Of a stretch of DNA of 34,254 nucleotides, positions 1-6,712 are shown one piece after another (position 1 is the first letter of the stretch; each line of letters opens with the position of its first letter). Source of the stretch: a virus. The stretch lies in the IMG/VR virus record IMGVR_UViG_3300040801_002654, positions 1 to 34,254 of that record; one strand, written 5' to 3'. The translations under genes were made by a program, and so were the position numbers. The notes under the pieces are model-generated. The model worked only from the letters and a program-made list of their open reading frames with translations. It was not told where the DNA came from and did no database searches.

Positions 1-1319
1 GTAGAAAGACTCGATTCTCCGGGTAAAGTACCTACAACGGCTCGTAAAGCGCTGCTAGGTGACAGTGAATCAACCGTAGTTGCATAAGCGGTTCCATCTC
101 TATTAATGGCAATCTTATTTAAACTACTATCTTCAAGTCCGTAGAGGGTCTGTTCACCTTGTAAAGGAAATGAGTATGACTGTATTAAACCACTACCTGA
201 CTGTACAATACATGAATATCCTTGTGAAGGTAATACTCTCATGTAATCCCCTGTACTTAACATGATGTTTCCTAGTATTTCTCCTGATTCATTAAAGACT
301 CCATTCTCTTCACTAAAATAAAGTAAAATGCTTATTAAACTTTCACTAGGAATATATCTAAGTATTTCATAACTATTAAAACTTAATCGTACTACAACAT
401 AGTAGGCTTTATTTACATCTAAGTCATCTTCTAAATATAGTTCAGTTTCTTCAGAGTTGTACATAACCTCTGTATCTAAATAGTTAAAGATAAAAGAATC
501 ATCATTAAGCGTTGTTTGTAATTCACCTGTATCTAGGTGTACATAACCTTTAAAAGTTAAATAGAGCTTACCAGAAAAAAGAGAAGACTTGTTAATAGCA
601 TCTACAAAGACACTTGCTGATATACGAGTACCTTTAATAATTAAGTCACTACCACTTAACCACAAATGAATCTCTTCAGAGTTACTACCGTCGCCTGAGT
701 AAGTAGAGTAGTAACTTGAATCTACTGTATTACTAGAGATGTCGTATCTACAACCATCTACAGCATAAACATCTGAAAGGTATATAGACCAACCTCCTCG
801 TATTTTCCATCTATAACCATTATCAGAGAGTAAGACATTAAAACCATCAACTAGGGTAGTAGTATCTAGTTCATCATATTCATAAATAAAACCTGTACTT
901 GCAAAACCTCTTAACATACCGTGGGTGTACAAGGTTACATTAGCTGGAGCATCAAGTATTGCCTCAGTAGTTAGTAATATGTCATCATTAATGATTACCT
1001 CTAATGGATATACACCTGTATTAGGTATTCGACATATCTGATTAAAAGATTCTAAAGCTGTTGTATTTGAAATACCTATGACATAGCTAGTCCAGTATTC
1101 TCCTGTATTCTCTGCTGTACTGTTAATAGTAAAAGTAATGCTGTCACCATCTAAGATAGAGATAGGTGAAGATATAATATTGTAATTTCTACCAATACGG
1201 TTGTATGCACATATTGAGAAGTAGTAAATACCTGATGATAGATTACCTCCTGTATTAGTAGTTATAGTCCAATCTGCATTATCTAGCCTTACTCGGCCAT
1301 TTGCGTACATAAGTGTCAT
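1..1319 (-). CDS. Tail-tip or fibre-like structural protein, 3' end outside the window
   Basis: The reading frame is open from ATG at 1319 to the left edge, giving 439 residues with no stop, so the C-terminus is missing. The start is well supported: ATG overlaps the TGA of the upstream 57-codon gene as ATGA, the usual sign of translational coupling. The protein is rich in Ser, Thr, Asn, Gly and Tyr, with alternating hydrophobic residues, few charged runs and no predicted membrane segment, as expected for a beta-rich virion protein. The N-terminal part (about residues 10-100) looks like a fibronectin/immunoglobulin-like sandwich. Its place after the tail hub gene suggests a distal tail, fibre or receptor-binding role. 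I recognise no specific family. The role is inferred from position and composition. Confidence 0.7.
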   Translation of the reverse strand, partial: MTLMYANGRVRLDNADWTITTNTGGNLSSGIYYFSICAYNRIGRNYNIISSPISILDGDSITFTINSTAENTGEYWTSYVIGISNTTALESFNQICRIPNTGVYPLEVIINDDILLTTEAILDAPANVTLYTHGMLRGFASTGFIYEYDELDTTTLVDGFNVLLSDNGYRWKIRGGWSIYLSDVYAVDGCRYDISSNTVDSSYYSTYSGDGSNSEEIHLWLSGSDLIIKGTRISASVFVDAINKSSLFSGKLYLTFKGYVHLDTGELQTTLNDDSFIFNYLDTEVMYNSEETELYLEDDLDVNKAYYVVVRLSFNSYEILRYIPSESLISILLYFSEENGVFNESGEILGNIMLSTGDYMRVLPSQGYSCIVQSGSGLIQSYSFPLQGEQTLYGLEDSSLNKIAINRDGTAYATTVDSLSPSSALRAVVGTLPGESSLS

Positions 1320-1489
1320 CGAATGTTAACCTTGTTTGTAATGTTTTTATTTGATTTGTCAAGCCTATAGATTACTTCACCTTTAACTAAGATTTCTGTA
1401 AATCTAGCTTGTGTATTAACAGTAGGTCTATAGACTTGCATAAACTCTTGTAGTTTATTATATAGCTCTTGATTAGTTATGTCCGACAT
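1316..1489 (-). CDS. Small tail-region protein, 57 aa, unknown
   Basis: This gene runs from ATG at 1489 to TGA at 1316. The hub gene upstream ends in TAA two bases before this ATG, and the TGA overlaps the next ATG as ATGA, so the gene sits tightly in a translationally coupled string. The product starts MSDITNQELYNKLQEFMQVY and ends in a Lys/Asn-rich segment, with a helical N-terminal half and no membrane segment. I do not recognise the family. The context suggests a small tail-tip component or assembly factor. Its reality rests on the exact fit between two coupled genes. Confidence 0.72.
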   Translation of the reverse strand: MSDITNQELYNKLQEFMQVYRPTVNTQARFTEILVKGEVIYRLDKSNKNITNKVNIR

Positions 1490-1491
1490 GA

Positions 1492-3978
1492 TTAAAATTT
1501 ATACCTAGATTTGTCAATATTAAAGGGAGTTGCTTGTAAAATTTTATCATTATATTTGACATTAACTAATTGAAAAATATTATTAGGTTTTGGTATTTTT
1601 CTCTCTTTAATCTTTAAATTAACAAAAGATTCTACGCCTAAAGTTAGTTGTGTATTAGCTACGCTCTCTATGTTTTTAAAATCCAAGTTATAACCTAGTA
1701 TCGAGATGTTGTGATTGATGTTAAGGATTCTACACTTGTAAGTAATGTCGTTGTATTTAACTATAAGTCTGTCACCAATCTCATAATCCAAACTAAAAAA
1801 AGTAGTTAAGTTTAAACTCTCTTCCTGTAAAGTACGTTTAATTCGTAAGTCTGTTTCAGCAGCAGCGAAAGCTTTCTGTTTTGTATCTACATCAAAGCTT
1901 ATAACTCCTTTCACGGGGTCTTTATCTGTAAAAGAATCTGTGTAAATTAAATACTCTATATCGTCTTTTTTTCTTGTACGATTGCCAGAAGTATGTTGAC
2001 TACTGTCTTTACTTATTTCATCTTTATTGTAAAAATACAAGGGTTTAGCTTTATGTTGACCGGGTTCACCTGATGAAATCTCTGTCTGTGTATTTTCTGA
2101 ACTATTTCTAAAACCATCATCTTGTGCTGAGTATTCTGTCGTGAAAGTAGTATAGCTGTATTCTTTTATATCAGGTTTAATAGATAAATCTGTTTGAACC
2201 CTACCTTCTCCATTGGTTACATCGTCAAACTGATATAGTACAGAGTTATCTCCAGAAACTTGAACCCTACGACGTATTTGTGTGTCTTTTCCAACGGTTA
2301 GCGGAGGCAGTAAAGTTATTGGGTCTGCATCGGGGTCGTTAGCTGCCGCTTGTTCCTCTATCTCTCTTCTAAGGGCTATATTCTCAGGGTTTTCTATTTT
2401 ATCAAAACAACTGTATATCGTCTCTTCAGCTAGCATAAACATTGGTTCAATATAGTTAGGGTCTCGTACAGAACCTAACTGAAGATTTCCTTGAGAATCA
2501 CAGTAGTAGAAAGTTATGTAAGGTAGTAGATGTCGATATGAGTTAAAGTAGTCTCTAAGTTGACCTAGTTTGTATCTAGTATATCCTCTAACAGAGACAG
2601 TCCTATACAGGTATGTATTTAAAAATGCTTGTATCTCTGCGGCATCTTCATCTTCAGGCTCTAGTTCAGCTAGCTCTTGCTGATACACCCAAGTTTCTAA
2701 AGCATTAGTCTCAGCCTTAAAACGACATCTCTTCCACCCAGTTATATTATTGCCTAAGTAGTATCCAGTAAACTTGTCATAGATATATTCAGTTTGTTGA
2801 TATTCAATCTGTCTCCAAACACTTCCAGGGCCATTTATCTCAAATTTAGCTTCATCACCATTCACTACAATATGGTCTTTACTAACGTATTCAAAACCGT
2901 AAGTAGATATTTCCTCAAACAATATATTTTTTTCACCTTTAAAACCTATCTCATAAGTAGTCTTAATCCGTTGTTTACGAGGGCCTGAGTTATCAAAGGT
3001 TAAATCTAGAGTCTTAATAACTCCTTCAATACTAGGAGGGCTATTATAGGTCTCATCTCCACTATATTCTGTTTTTGTTTTAGGATTCTTTTTTACAAAT
3101 CTAGGTATCCCTTTTGTGTCTGTAAAGTCTTCTTCACTATTATTCCAAGTAAGTAAGTAGGGGTCATATTTAATCTGTACACCTTGTTTAGAATAACTAA
3201 CACCTGTATCTTCAATAACAGTAGTGTCATCTAATTTATGCTTAGAAACTCTATCCCAATCTCTTAGCTCAACAGATTTGCCAATATAGACAAAGGATTT
3301 GTTTTTTCGACTCTCTGCCTGTAAAAGATTGTTAAAGGTACTTGATGCCTTTGTATTTTGCTTATCTACTTCGATTTTATGATTAAGTCCTTTGTACTTT
3401 ACATCAGCTTTACGAGCTAATTTAGAAAGACTGACTTCGTATTTATCCTTATCTTTTTTACTTTCACTAAAATTAACAACTTCAACATTATTGTAACTGC
3501 AAGTTTTATCATTCTTATTAAGTAAGTATATCTGAGTATTAAGACCTTTTGTCCAATAAGAATCTAGTGAAATATTAAATACAAATCTGCCTTTAGGGTT
3601 TATAACTCTTGGGTTACTTTGATAATTTATGTAGCTTACTCTATATGGAATATTAAAAAGAGTAATCTTTCTATCTTCTTTCGTAAAATACTTGTACACA
3701 TCATCATAAGCCCCCCTATCACATTCTAGTGTCATACTAACTCTAGGACTATTTTCAAAGGACATACTAATACTGACATTTCCCCAAAGCTTTAAGTCAG
3801 TAAAAAGTTTAGGTGTGTCAATCTTATTGGTGTACAGCTTTTCAGTAAGGCTTACATAGCGTATATAGTTAACATCACTGTAGTTATGTAAATCTAAATA
3901 CAATTCGTTTAAAGATGTGTCAACTTTATAACTTGGTTGCACGAGTCCTAGTAAAGGCTGTATGTTAGTTAATTTCAT
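1492..3978 (-). CDS. Tail-tip hub / tail-associated protein (Tal-like)
   Basis: The product has 828 residues. The start at 3978 has GGAG nine bases upstream, inside the end of the preceding gene, which it overlaps by 14 bases. The N-terminal third is beta-rich. Around residues 540-660 there are disordered Asp/Glu/Ser/Thr-rich stretches. The C-terminal part (about 690-790) has helix DTKQKAFAAAETDLRIKR followed by beta strands with EIGDRLIVKYNDITYKCRIL. That layout is typical of the last domain of gp27-like hubs in siphophage Tal proteins. The gene lies after the tape measure and ahead of a fibre-like gene, the usual place for the hub that closes the tail tube. No peptidase motif is evident. 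The hub role is inferred from position and the C-terminal pattern; a baseplate or fibre-anchoring protein is the alternative. Confidence 0.55.
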   Translation of the reverse strand: MKLTNIQPLLGLVQPSYKVDTSLNELYLDLHNYSDVNYIRYVSLTEKLYTNKIDTPKLFTDLKLWGNVSISMSFENSPRVSMTLECDRGAYDDVYKYFTKEDRKITLFNIPYRVSYINYQSNPRVINPKGRFVFNISLDSYWTKGLNTQIYLLNKNDKTCSYNNVEVVNFSESKKDKDKYEVSLSKLARKADVKYKGLNHKIEVDKQNTKASSTFNNLLQAESRKNKSFVYIGKSVELRDWDRVSKHKLDDTTVIEDTGVSYSKQGVQIKYDPYLLTWNNSEEDFTDTKGIPRFVKKNPKTKTEYSGDETYNSPPSIEGVIKTLDLTFDNSGPRKQRIKTTYEIGFKGEKNILFEEISTYGFEYVSKDHIVVNGDEAKFEINGPGSVWRQIEYQQTEYIYDKFTGYYLGNNITGWKRCRFKAETNALETWVYQQELAELEPEDEDAAEIQAFLNTYLYRTVSVRGYTRYKLGQLRDYFNSYRHLLPYITFYYCDSQGNLQLGSVRDPNYIEPMFMLAEETIYSCFDKIENPENIALRREIEEQAAANDPDADPITLLPPLTVGKDTQIRRRVQVSGDNSVLYQFDDVTNGEGRVQTDLSIKPDIKEYSYTTFTTEYSAQDDGFRNSSENTQTEISSGEPGQHKAKPLYFYNKDEISKDSSQHTSGNRTRKKDDIEYLIYTDSFTDKDPVKGVISFDVDTKQKAFAAAETDLRIKRTLQEESLNLTTFFSLDYEIGDRLIVKYNDITYKCRILNINHNISILGYNLDFKNIESVANTQLTLGVESFVNLKIKERKIPKPNNIFQLVNVKYNDKILQATPFNIDKSRYKF

Positions 3979-4213
3979 TTATCAACACTCCATTAACATA
4001 TATTGATTGAATAACCTCTCGGTCTTGTAGTGAAAAGAATACACGATAACCTCCTGATGAAATACCATAGTCATTAAGTCGAGTAAACTCTGTTTTAAAC
4101 GTACCTTTTTCAATTAGTCGATATAAGGTATTATTAACAGTTGTATTGGTTAGCTTAAATAAAGGAGATGGGTGTATATTTGTATTGTCTGTATTAGGTT
4201 TATAAAGAAACAT
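3965..4213 (-). CDS. Small tail-region protein, 82 aa
   Basis: This is the first minus-strand gene after the plus-strand cassette. ATG at 4213 is preceded by AAAGAGG about 12 bases upstream, a rather distant Shine-Dalgarno site. Its end overlaps the hub gene by 14 bases and carries that gene's ribosome binding site. The product is beta-rich, with FKTEFTRLNDYGISSGGYRV and a final strand QSIYVNGVLINEIN, and resembles a small tail-tip accessory domain. I do not recognise a family. As the first gene left of the divergent region, it may need a promoter of its own within 4214-4392. Confidence 0.65.
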   Translation of the reverse strand: MFLYKPNTDNTNIHPSPLFKLTNTTVNNTLYRLIEKGTFKTEFTRLNDYGISSGGYRVFFSLQDREVIQSIYVNGVLINEIN

Positions 4214-4286
4214 TATCTACCAGAACCTCTTTCAGTCATATTTCTGTCGTAATTAATTACAATAAAATAATTGTAACACTAATACC

Positions 4287-4315
4287 TTCACTAAAAGCCC
4301 TGTAACGTCTATTAG
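4287..4315 (+). promoter_or_regulatory. Candidate sigma70-like promoter 1 of the cassette
   Basis: A TTCACT element is followed after exactly 17 bases by TATTAG. These resemble TTGACA and TATAAT with about four of six matches each. It lies in the divergent region and points toward the plus-strand cassette. The match is weak and could be chance in AT-rich DNA. Confidence 0.25.
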
Positions 4316-4345
4316 ATATCTTTAGGTAAAAAATTACAGGAAAAA

Positions 4346-4374
4346 TTGAATAGATGCCTTTACAAGGCTATTAG
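4346..4374 (+). promoter_or_regulatory. Candidate sigma70-like promoter 2 of the cassette
   Basis: TTGAAT is followed after exactly 17 bases by TATTAG, the same -10-like hexamer and spacing as the candidate 59 bases upstream. The predicted start would fall just ahead of the ATG at 4393. The GCCTT-TAC-AAGGC hairpin lies inside the spacer, where a repressor could act. This is suggestive only. Confidence 0.3.
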
Positions 4375-4392
4375 CAACAGGTACGTTAAGAT

Positions 4393-4515
4393 ATGAAACT
4401 TAAGAGACATGAATCTTCCCGTAAGCAGGGAAGAAACGATAAAGGCAGAAATTCATCTGCTAGATTGAGACAACTGAAAAAACAAAGACAAATATTAAGG
4501 AGCAAACTTAAATGA
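4393..4515 (+). CDS. Very basic 40-aa protein, first gene of the plus-strand cassette
   Basis: This short frame runs from ATG at 4393 to TGA at 4513-4515 and overlaps the next ATG at 4512 as ATGA. The product begins MKLKRHESSRKQGRNDKG and about 40 percent of its residues are Lys or Arg, with almost no acidic residues, so it could bind nucleic acid. The end of the gene contains the AAGGAG site for the next gene. No clear Shine-Dalgarno site precedes it. The exact coupling to the downstream gene is the main support; the function is unknown. Confidence 0.55.
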   Translation: MKLKRHESSRKQGRNDKGRNSSARLRQLKKQRQILRSKLK

Positions 4516-4973
4516 CAAATACAACAGATTATAAAATATTATTCACAGAATTTACAAACAATGAGATGTTCACTCTTTATTGTGATGATGGGTTTTTACG
4601 AAAAGGTGTAGTTAACAAAGGTATCTATCTAACAACATTACCTGAATGGGGTGGTTTTTTACATTCTGGAATGATGGTACAATCTGATAAAAATGAGTTA
4701 GTTAACTCTGCTAGTAAGTTAGACTATGGTATTTACTTGTATTGGATGATATGGTTGTACAAAAGTCCAGAGTTATTTAATGAACTATTTGTTAAATCAG
4801 ATAATGTATCAGAAGATATAGATTACAAGAAAGAATTTGATGACCTTTATGAAGAGTTTAAAATACTCGAAGATAACTATGATATGTTAAAAGAGTCTTA
4901 TGATTATTTACGAAAGATTCAACACAAAGAAAACCAGATGATAGAACAAGATTTAGGAACTGAATATGATTAA
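4512..4973 (+). CDS. Cassette protein of unknown function, 153 aa, C-terminal coiled coil
   Basis: ATG at 4512 has a strong AAGGAG site nine bases upstream. The N-terminal two thirds (about 1-95) look globular, with aromatic-rich segments such as LPEWGGFLHSGMM and IYLYWMIWLYKSPELF. From about residue 105 the protein becomes a strongly charged helix with heptad-like spacing, probably a coiled coil, ending acidic. The short aromatic segment YLYWMIWLY is too brief to call a membrane span. The gene overlaps the next by eight bases and belongs to the tight four-gene run 4393-5654. I do not recognise the family. Confidence 0.75.
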   Translation: MTNTTDYKILFTEFTNNEMFTLYCDDGFLRKGVVNKGIYLTTLPEWGGFLHSGMMVQSDKNELVNSASKLDYGIYLYWMIWLYKSPELFNELFVKSDNVSEDIDYKKEFDDLYEEFKILEDNYDMLKESYDYLRKIQHKENQMIEQDLGTEYD

Positions 4974-5328
4974 TAATTTTAAAATTACAAGCATTGTACC
5001 CATTGAAGCTGATTATGAAATTGAAATAGATATCTGTACACTAGAATCTTTTGTTAGTAGTACACCTGCGATTAACTTAGCTTACGACGAAGCTGAGATA
5101 CAAGCTGTTTTTGACAAACTAAAAGAGGATGACGAGTTGTGTATTGACAATTTAAGTTTAGATGAAAAGGAAATTCTTCAGATAACTCTTGAAAATTATA
5201 TAGAATATCAACAGAGAAGTTTTTCCACTGTTTTTGACCTTAAGAATCTTACAAACATAGAGTTTACTTCCTGTGACATTGTAGATACTACTCACCTAGA
5301 TTGTTCAGAGTATGAAAAAGTTAAATGA
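4966..5328 (+). CDS. Acidic cassette protein, 120 aa, shares EIEID motif with the next gene
   Basis: The gene starts at ATG 4966 within the end of the upstream gene and its TGA overlaps the next ATG as ATGA. The product is acidic, with many Asp and Glu residues. Near its N-terminus it has YEIEIDICTLESF, which closely parallels KEIEIDLDELENF in the following protein, suggesting two related domains. The rest is predicted helical, and the C-terminal part has several Cys and Asp residues. I recognise no family. The tight overlaps imply co-translation and perhaps a complex with its neighbours. Confidence 0.72.
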   Translation: MINNFKITSIVPIEADYEIEIDICTLESFVSSTPAINLAYDEAEIQAVFDKLKEDDELCIDNLSLDEKEILQITLENYIEYQQRSFSTVFDLKNLTNIEFTSCDIVDTTHLDCSEYEKVK

Positions 5329-5654
5329 AAACTAAACTACAATTACCGACTGTTCAATTTAAAGAAATAGAGATAGATTTAGATGAACTAGAAAATTTTT
5401 GTGAAACTCAAAGTATCTCTTCTCTTAAGAAAGACTTCTGGTATCGTTTAAGTGGTGAAATACATAGATACAAAGCAGGTAAGTCTTATCGTAATTACTT
5501 AGAAGAGTTTTTAGAAGGTGTTTATTTTTTTTTAAAATCTGTTTATCCAGATGTGTATGAAGAATACTTTGACCCGTATTTTGAATATGAAGAAGGTCAT
5601 ATCGATACACAGCTTTGTAAAATAATACAAGATATGAAAGATTTAAACGAGTAG
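5325..5654 (+). CDS. Cassette protein of unknown function, 109 aa
   Basis: ATG at 5325 overlaps the upstream TGA. The product carries KEIEIDLDELENF near residue 15, matching the N-terminal motif of the preceding protein. It continues with aromatic and acidic helices (FWYRLSGEIHRYKAGKSY, YPDVYEEYFDPYFEYEEG). It is the last gene of the first cassette block; a 134-base leader with palindrome and terminator follows. The family is unknown. Tandem duplication and divergence from its neighbour is a reasonable inference. Confidence 0.72.
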   Translation: MKTKLQLPTVQFKEIEIDLDELENFCETQSISSLKKDFWYRLSGEIHRYKAGKSYRNYLEEFLEGVYFFLKSVYPDVYEEYFDPYFEYEEGHIDTQLCKIIQDMKDLNE

Positions 5655-5666
5655 GAGGCTTGTTAG

Positions 5667-5702
5667 CCCTAGTTATTATATAGGGATTCTTTAAAGAATC
5701 CC
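5667..5702 (+). promoter_or_regulatory. Perfect 20-base palindrome with an overlapping alternative hairpin
   Basis: Positions 5683-5702 read GGGATTCTTTAAAGAATCCC, a perfect palindrome. CCCTA at 5667-5671 can instead pair with TAGGG at 5681-5685, disrupting the palindrome's hairpin. The GGGATT and AATCCC arms recur in the terminator 40 bases downstream, so several mutually exclusive pairings are possible. It may be an operator, perhaps for the winged-helix protein encoded at 5789, or an antiterminator element. Both are inference. Confidence 0.6.
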
Positions 5703-5733
5703 TGAATGCCTTTCTACATAAGAGTTACAGCAA

Positions 5734-5796
5734 ATGACTAAATCCCGAAAACCTGGGATTTTCTTTTCACTAAACAAACGAAAAAAAAATGAATAA
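5734..5796 (+). CDS. Possible 20-aa leader peptide
   Basis: ATG at 5734 opens a 20-codon frame ending TAA at 5794-5796. It runs right through the terminator hairpin and overlaps the start of the winged-helix gene by eight bases. The peptide would be MTKSRKPGIFFSLNKRKKNE, strongly basic. Translation of this frame would interfere with the terminator stem, as in attenuation leaders. There is no strong ribosome binding site, so its expression is uncertain. Confidence 0.25.
   Translation: MTKSRKPGIFFSLNKRKKNE
5740..5767 (+). terminator. Rho-independent terminator or attenuator
   Basis: AAATCCC at 5740-5746 pairs with GGGATTT at 5755-5761 around an eight-base loop GAAAACCT. TTCTTTT follows. This is a seven-pair stem with a T-rich tail, pointing along the plus strand. 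It lies 85 bases after the first cassette block and about 20 bases before the ATG at 5789, so transcription into the second block depends on read-through or on a start inside the leader. Confidence 0.7.
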
Positions 5797-6223
5797 ATTA
5801 GAAAGTGAATACCTGACAAAAAACAGTATTAGCTTAAATGATTGGTTAGACATACTGACTTTAGTAGGTAGCTCTACTTATCTTAAAATTAATCAAGATT
5901 GTAGCGAAGCTAAACTTACTCGAACTAAATACTACAAAATTCTTAAAAAATTTAAAGACGCTGACTTAGTTAAACAGGTTAAAGGTGAATACCGCTTAAA
6001 TCCTTATTTCTACTTGCGTAATGACTGTAGTAAGGCTCTTGCTACCAAATTACAGAACGAGTGGGATAATGAGCCTGAGAAGGGTAAATCAGAGCATCTA
6101 CCGAAGACTATAACAGACCCGGTTACAGGAGAACTTTATCTTTATGACGATAGTGAAGTAAGACCAATGGATAAAACACTAGGTTGGTACAGACCTGCAA
6201 CTGTTGAGGATTATGAAAACTAG
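5789..6223 (+). CDS. Winged-helix DNA-binding protein (replication-initiator/regulator-like)
   Basis: The product has 144 residues. Residues about 15-75 form a helix-turn-helix with wing: LTRTKYYKILKKFKDADLVK is the recognition region, followed by a short hairpin and RLNPYFYLRND. The pattern of helix, 'KQVKGEYRLNP' wing and following aromatic strand resembles the winged helix of RepL-type plasmid initiators. The C-terminal part (about 95-144) has an acidic segment and TDPVTGELYLYDDSEVR. There is no Shine-Dalgarno site; instead nine A residues directly precede the ATG. The palindrome 87 bases upstream is a candidate target site for autoregulation. Function could be transcription control or replication; I favour control because no origin-like repeats are visible. 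Confidence 0.6.
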   Translation: MNKLESEYLTKNSISLNDWLDILTLVGSSTYLKINQDCSEAKLTRTKYYKILKKFKDADLVKQVKGEYRLNPYFYLRNDCSKALATKLQNEWDNEPEKGKSEHLPKTITDPVTGELYLYDDSEVRPMDKTLGWYRPATVEDYEN

Positions 6224-6626
6224 ACCACAGACAACGGCTTGCTTAGGTGTTAAGAAACATCTCCCGGTAAACCTTAACAAATCTCAAACGACGCTTACTG
6301 CTGCTTTCTTTAGGGAAGTTTATGGGGTTGATGTTAACTCTCATTACCGTTCTTGGATTTTAAGCATACTTCTTAAGTACCCAAACATTTACTTTAGTCG
6401 TGAAAATATTCAAGAAATCGTTGACAATGAATATCATAATGTAAAAATGCGTTATAAACTATCTGATGAAGATTACTTTAGTACAATTGATTATATTAGT
6501 GACTTTGTAGAGATAGTAACAGCATTAGGTAATTATGTTCATCTTGTAAAAATAAAAGAGAATGTTCATACAGCTTATACAGCTTTTATTAAAGGAGTAT
6601 ATGCTGAGATTAGTTTAGATAGTTAA
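6213..6626 (+). CDS. Cassette protein of unknown function, about 137 aa
   Basis: The gene overlaps the end of the winged-helix gene. I place the start at ATG 6213, with GAGG at 6206-6209. An in-frame TTG at 6204 would add three residues but lacks a ribosome binding site. The product has a basic N-terminus (MKTRPQTTACLGVKKHLPVN). A predicted helical domain follows, containing FFREVYGVDVNSHYRSWILS and YFSRENIQEIVDNEYHNVK. The helical middle could be a small DNA- or protein-binding fold, but I recognise no family. An 86-base gap follows before the next gene. Confidence 0.68.
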   Translation: MKTRPQTTACLGVKKHLPVNLNKSQTTLTAAFFREVYGVDVNSHYRSWILSILLKYPNIYFSRENIQEIVDNEYHNVKMRYKLSDEDYFSTIDYISDFVEIVTALGNYVHLVKIKENVHTAYTAFIKGVYAEISLDS

Positions 6627-6712
6627 CTGTACAAGTGAAAAATAAATATTGAAGCAGATATATTACCCACTGATATCGAAAAAAGTTTTGATTACATTAT
6701 TCAAGATTAATT

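Larger units (their letters stand above)
4214..4392. promoter_or_regulatory. Divergent intergenic region with inverted repeats
   Basis: These 179 bases separate the minus-strand tail-tip genes from the plus-strand cassette, so promoters for both directions are expected here. Visible structures are TTACAAT/ATTGTAA arms at 4257-4263 and 4270-4276, CCTGTAA/TTACAGG arms at 4299-4305 and 4334-4340, and a GCCTT/AAGGC hairpin at 4356-4368. No convincing coding frame fills the region. The inverted repeats could be regulator sites or transcript structures; which applies cannot be told from sequence alone. Confidence 0.5.

Noticed and set aside
1-1319. Diversity-generating retroelement target in the fibre-like gene
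   Set aside because: No template repeat or reverse transcriptase is visible in the window, and the gene end is missing.
2794-2988. Plus-strand open frame inside the hub gene
   Set aside because: It lies entirely opposite a well-supported 828-residue gene, has no ribosome binding site and has shadow-like, Phe/Ile/Ser-rich composition.
4220-4300. Very short minus-strand gene ending at the TAA just before ATG 4213
   Set aside because: Only an eight-codon frame from ATG is available, with an in-frame TAG shortly upstream.
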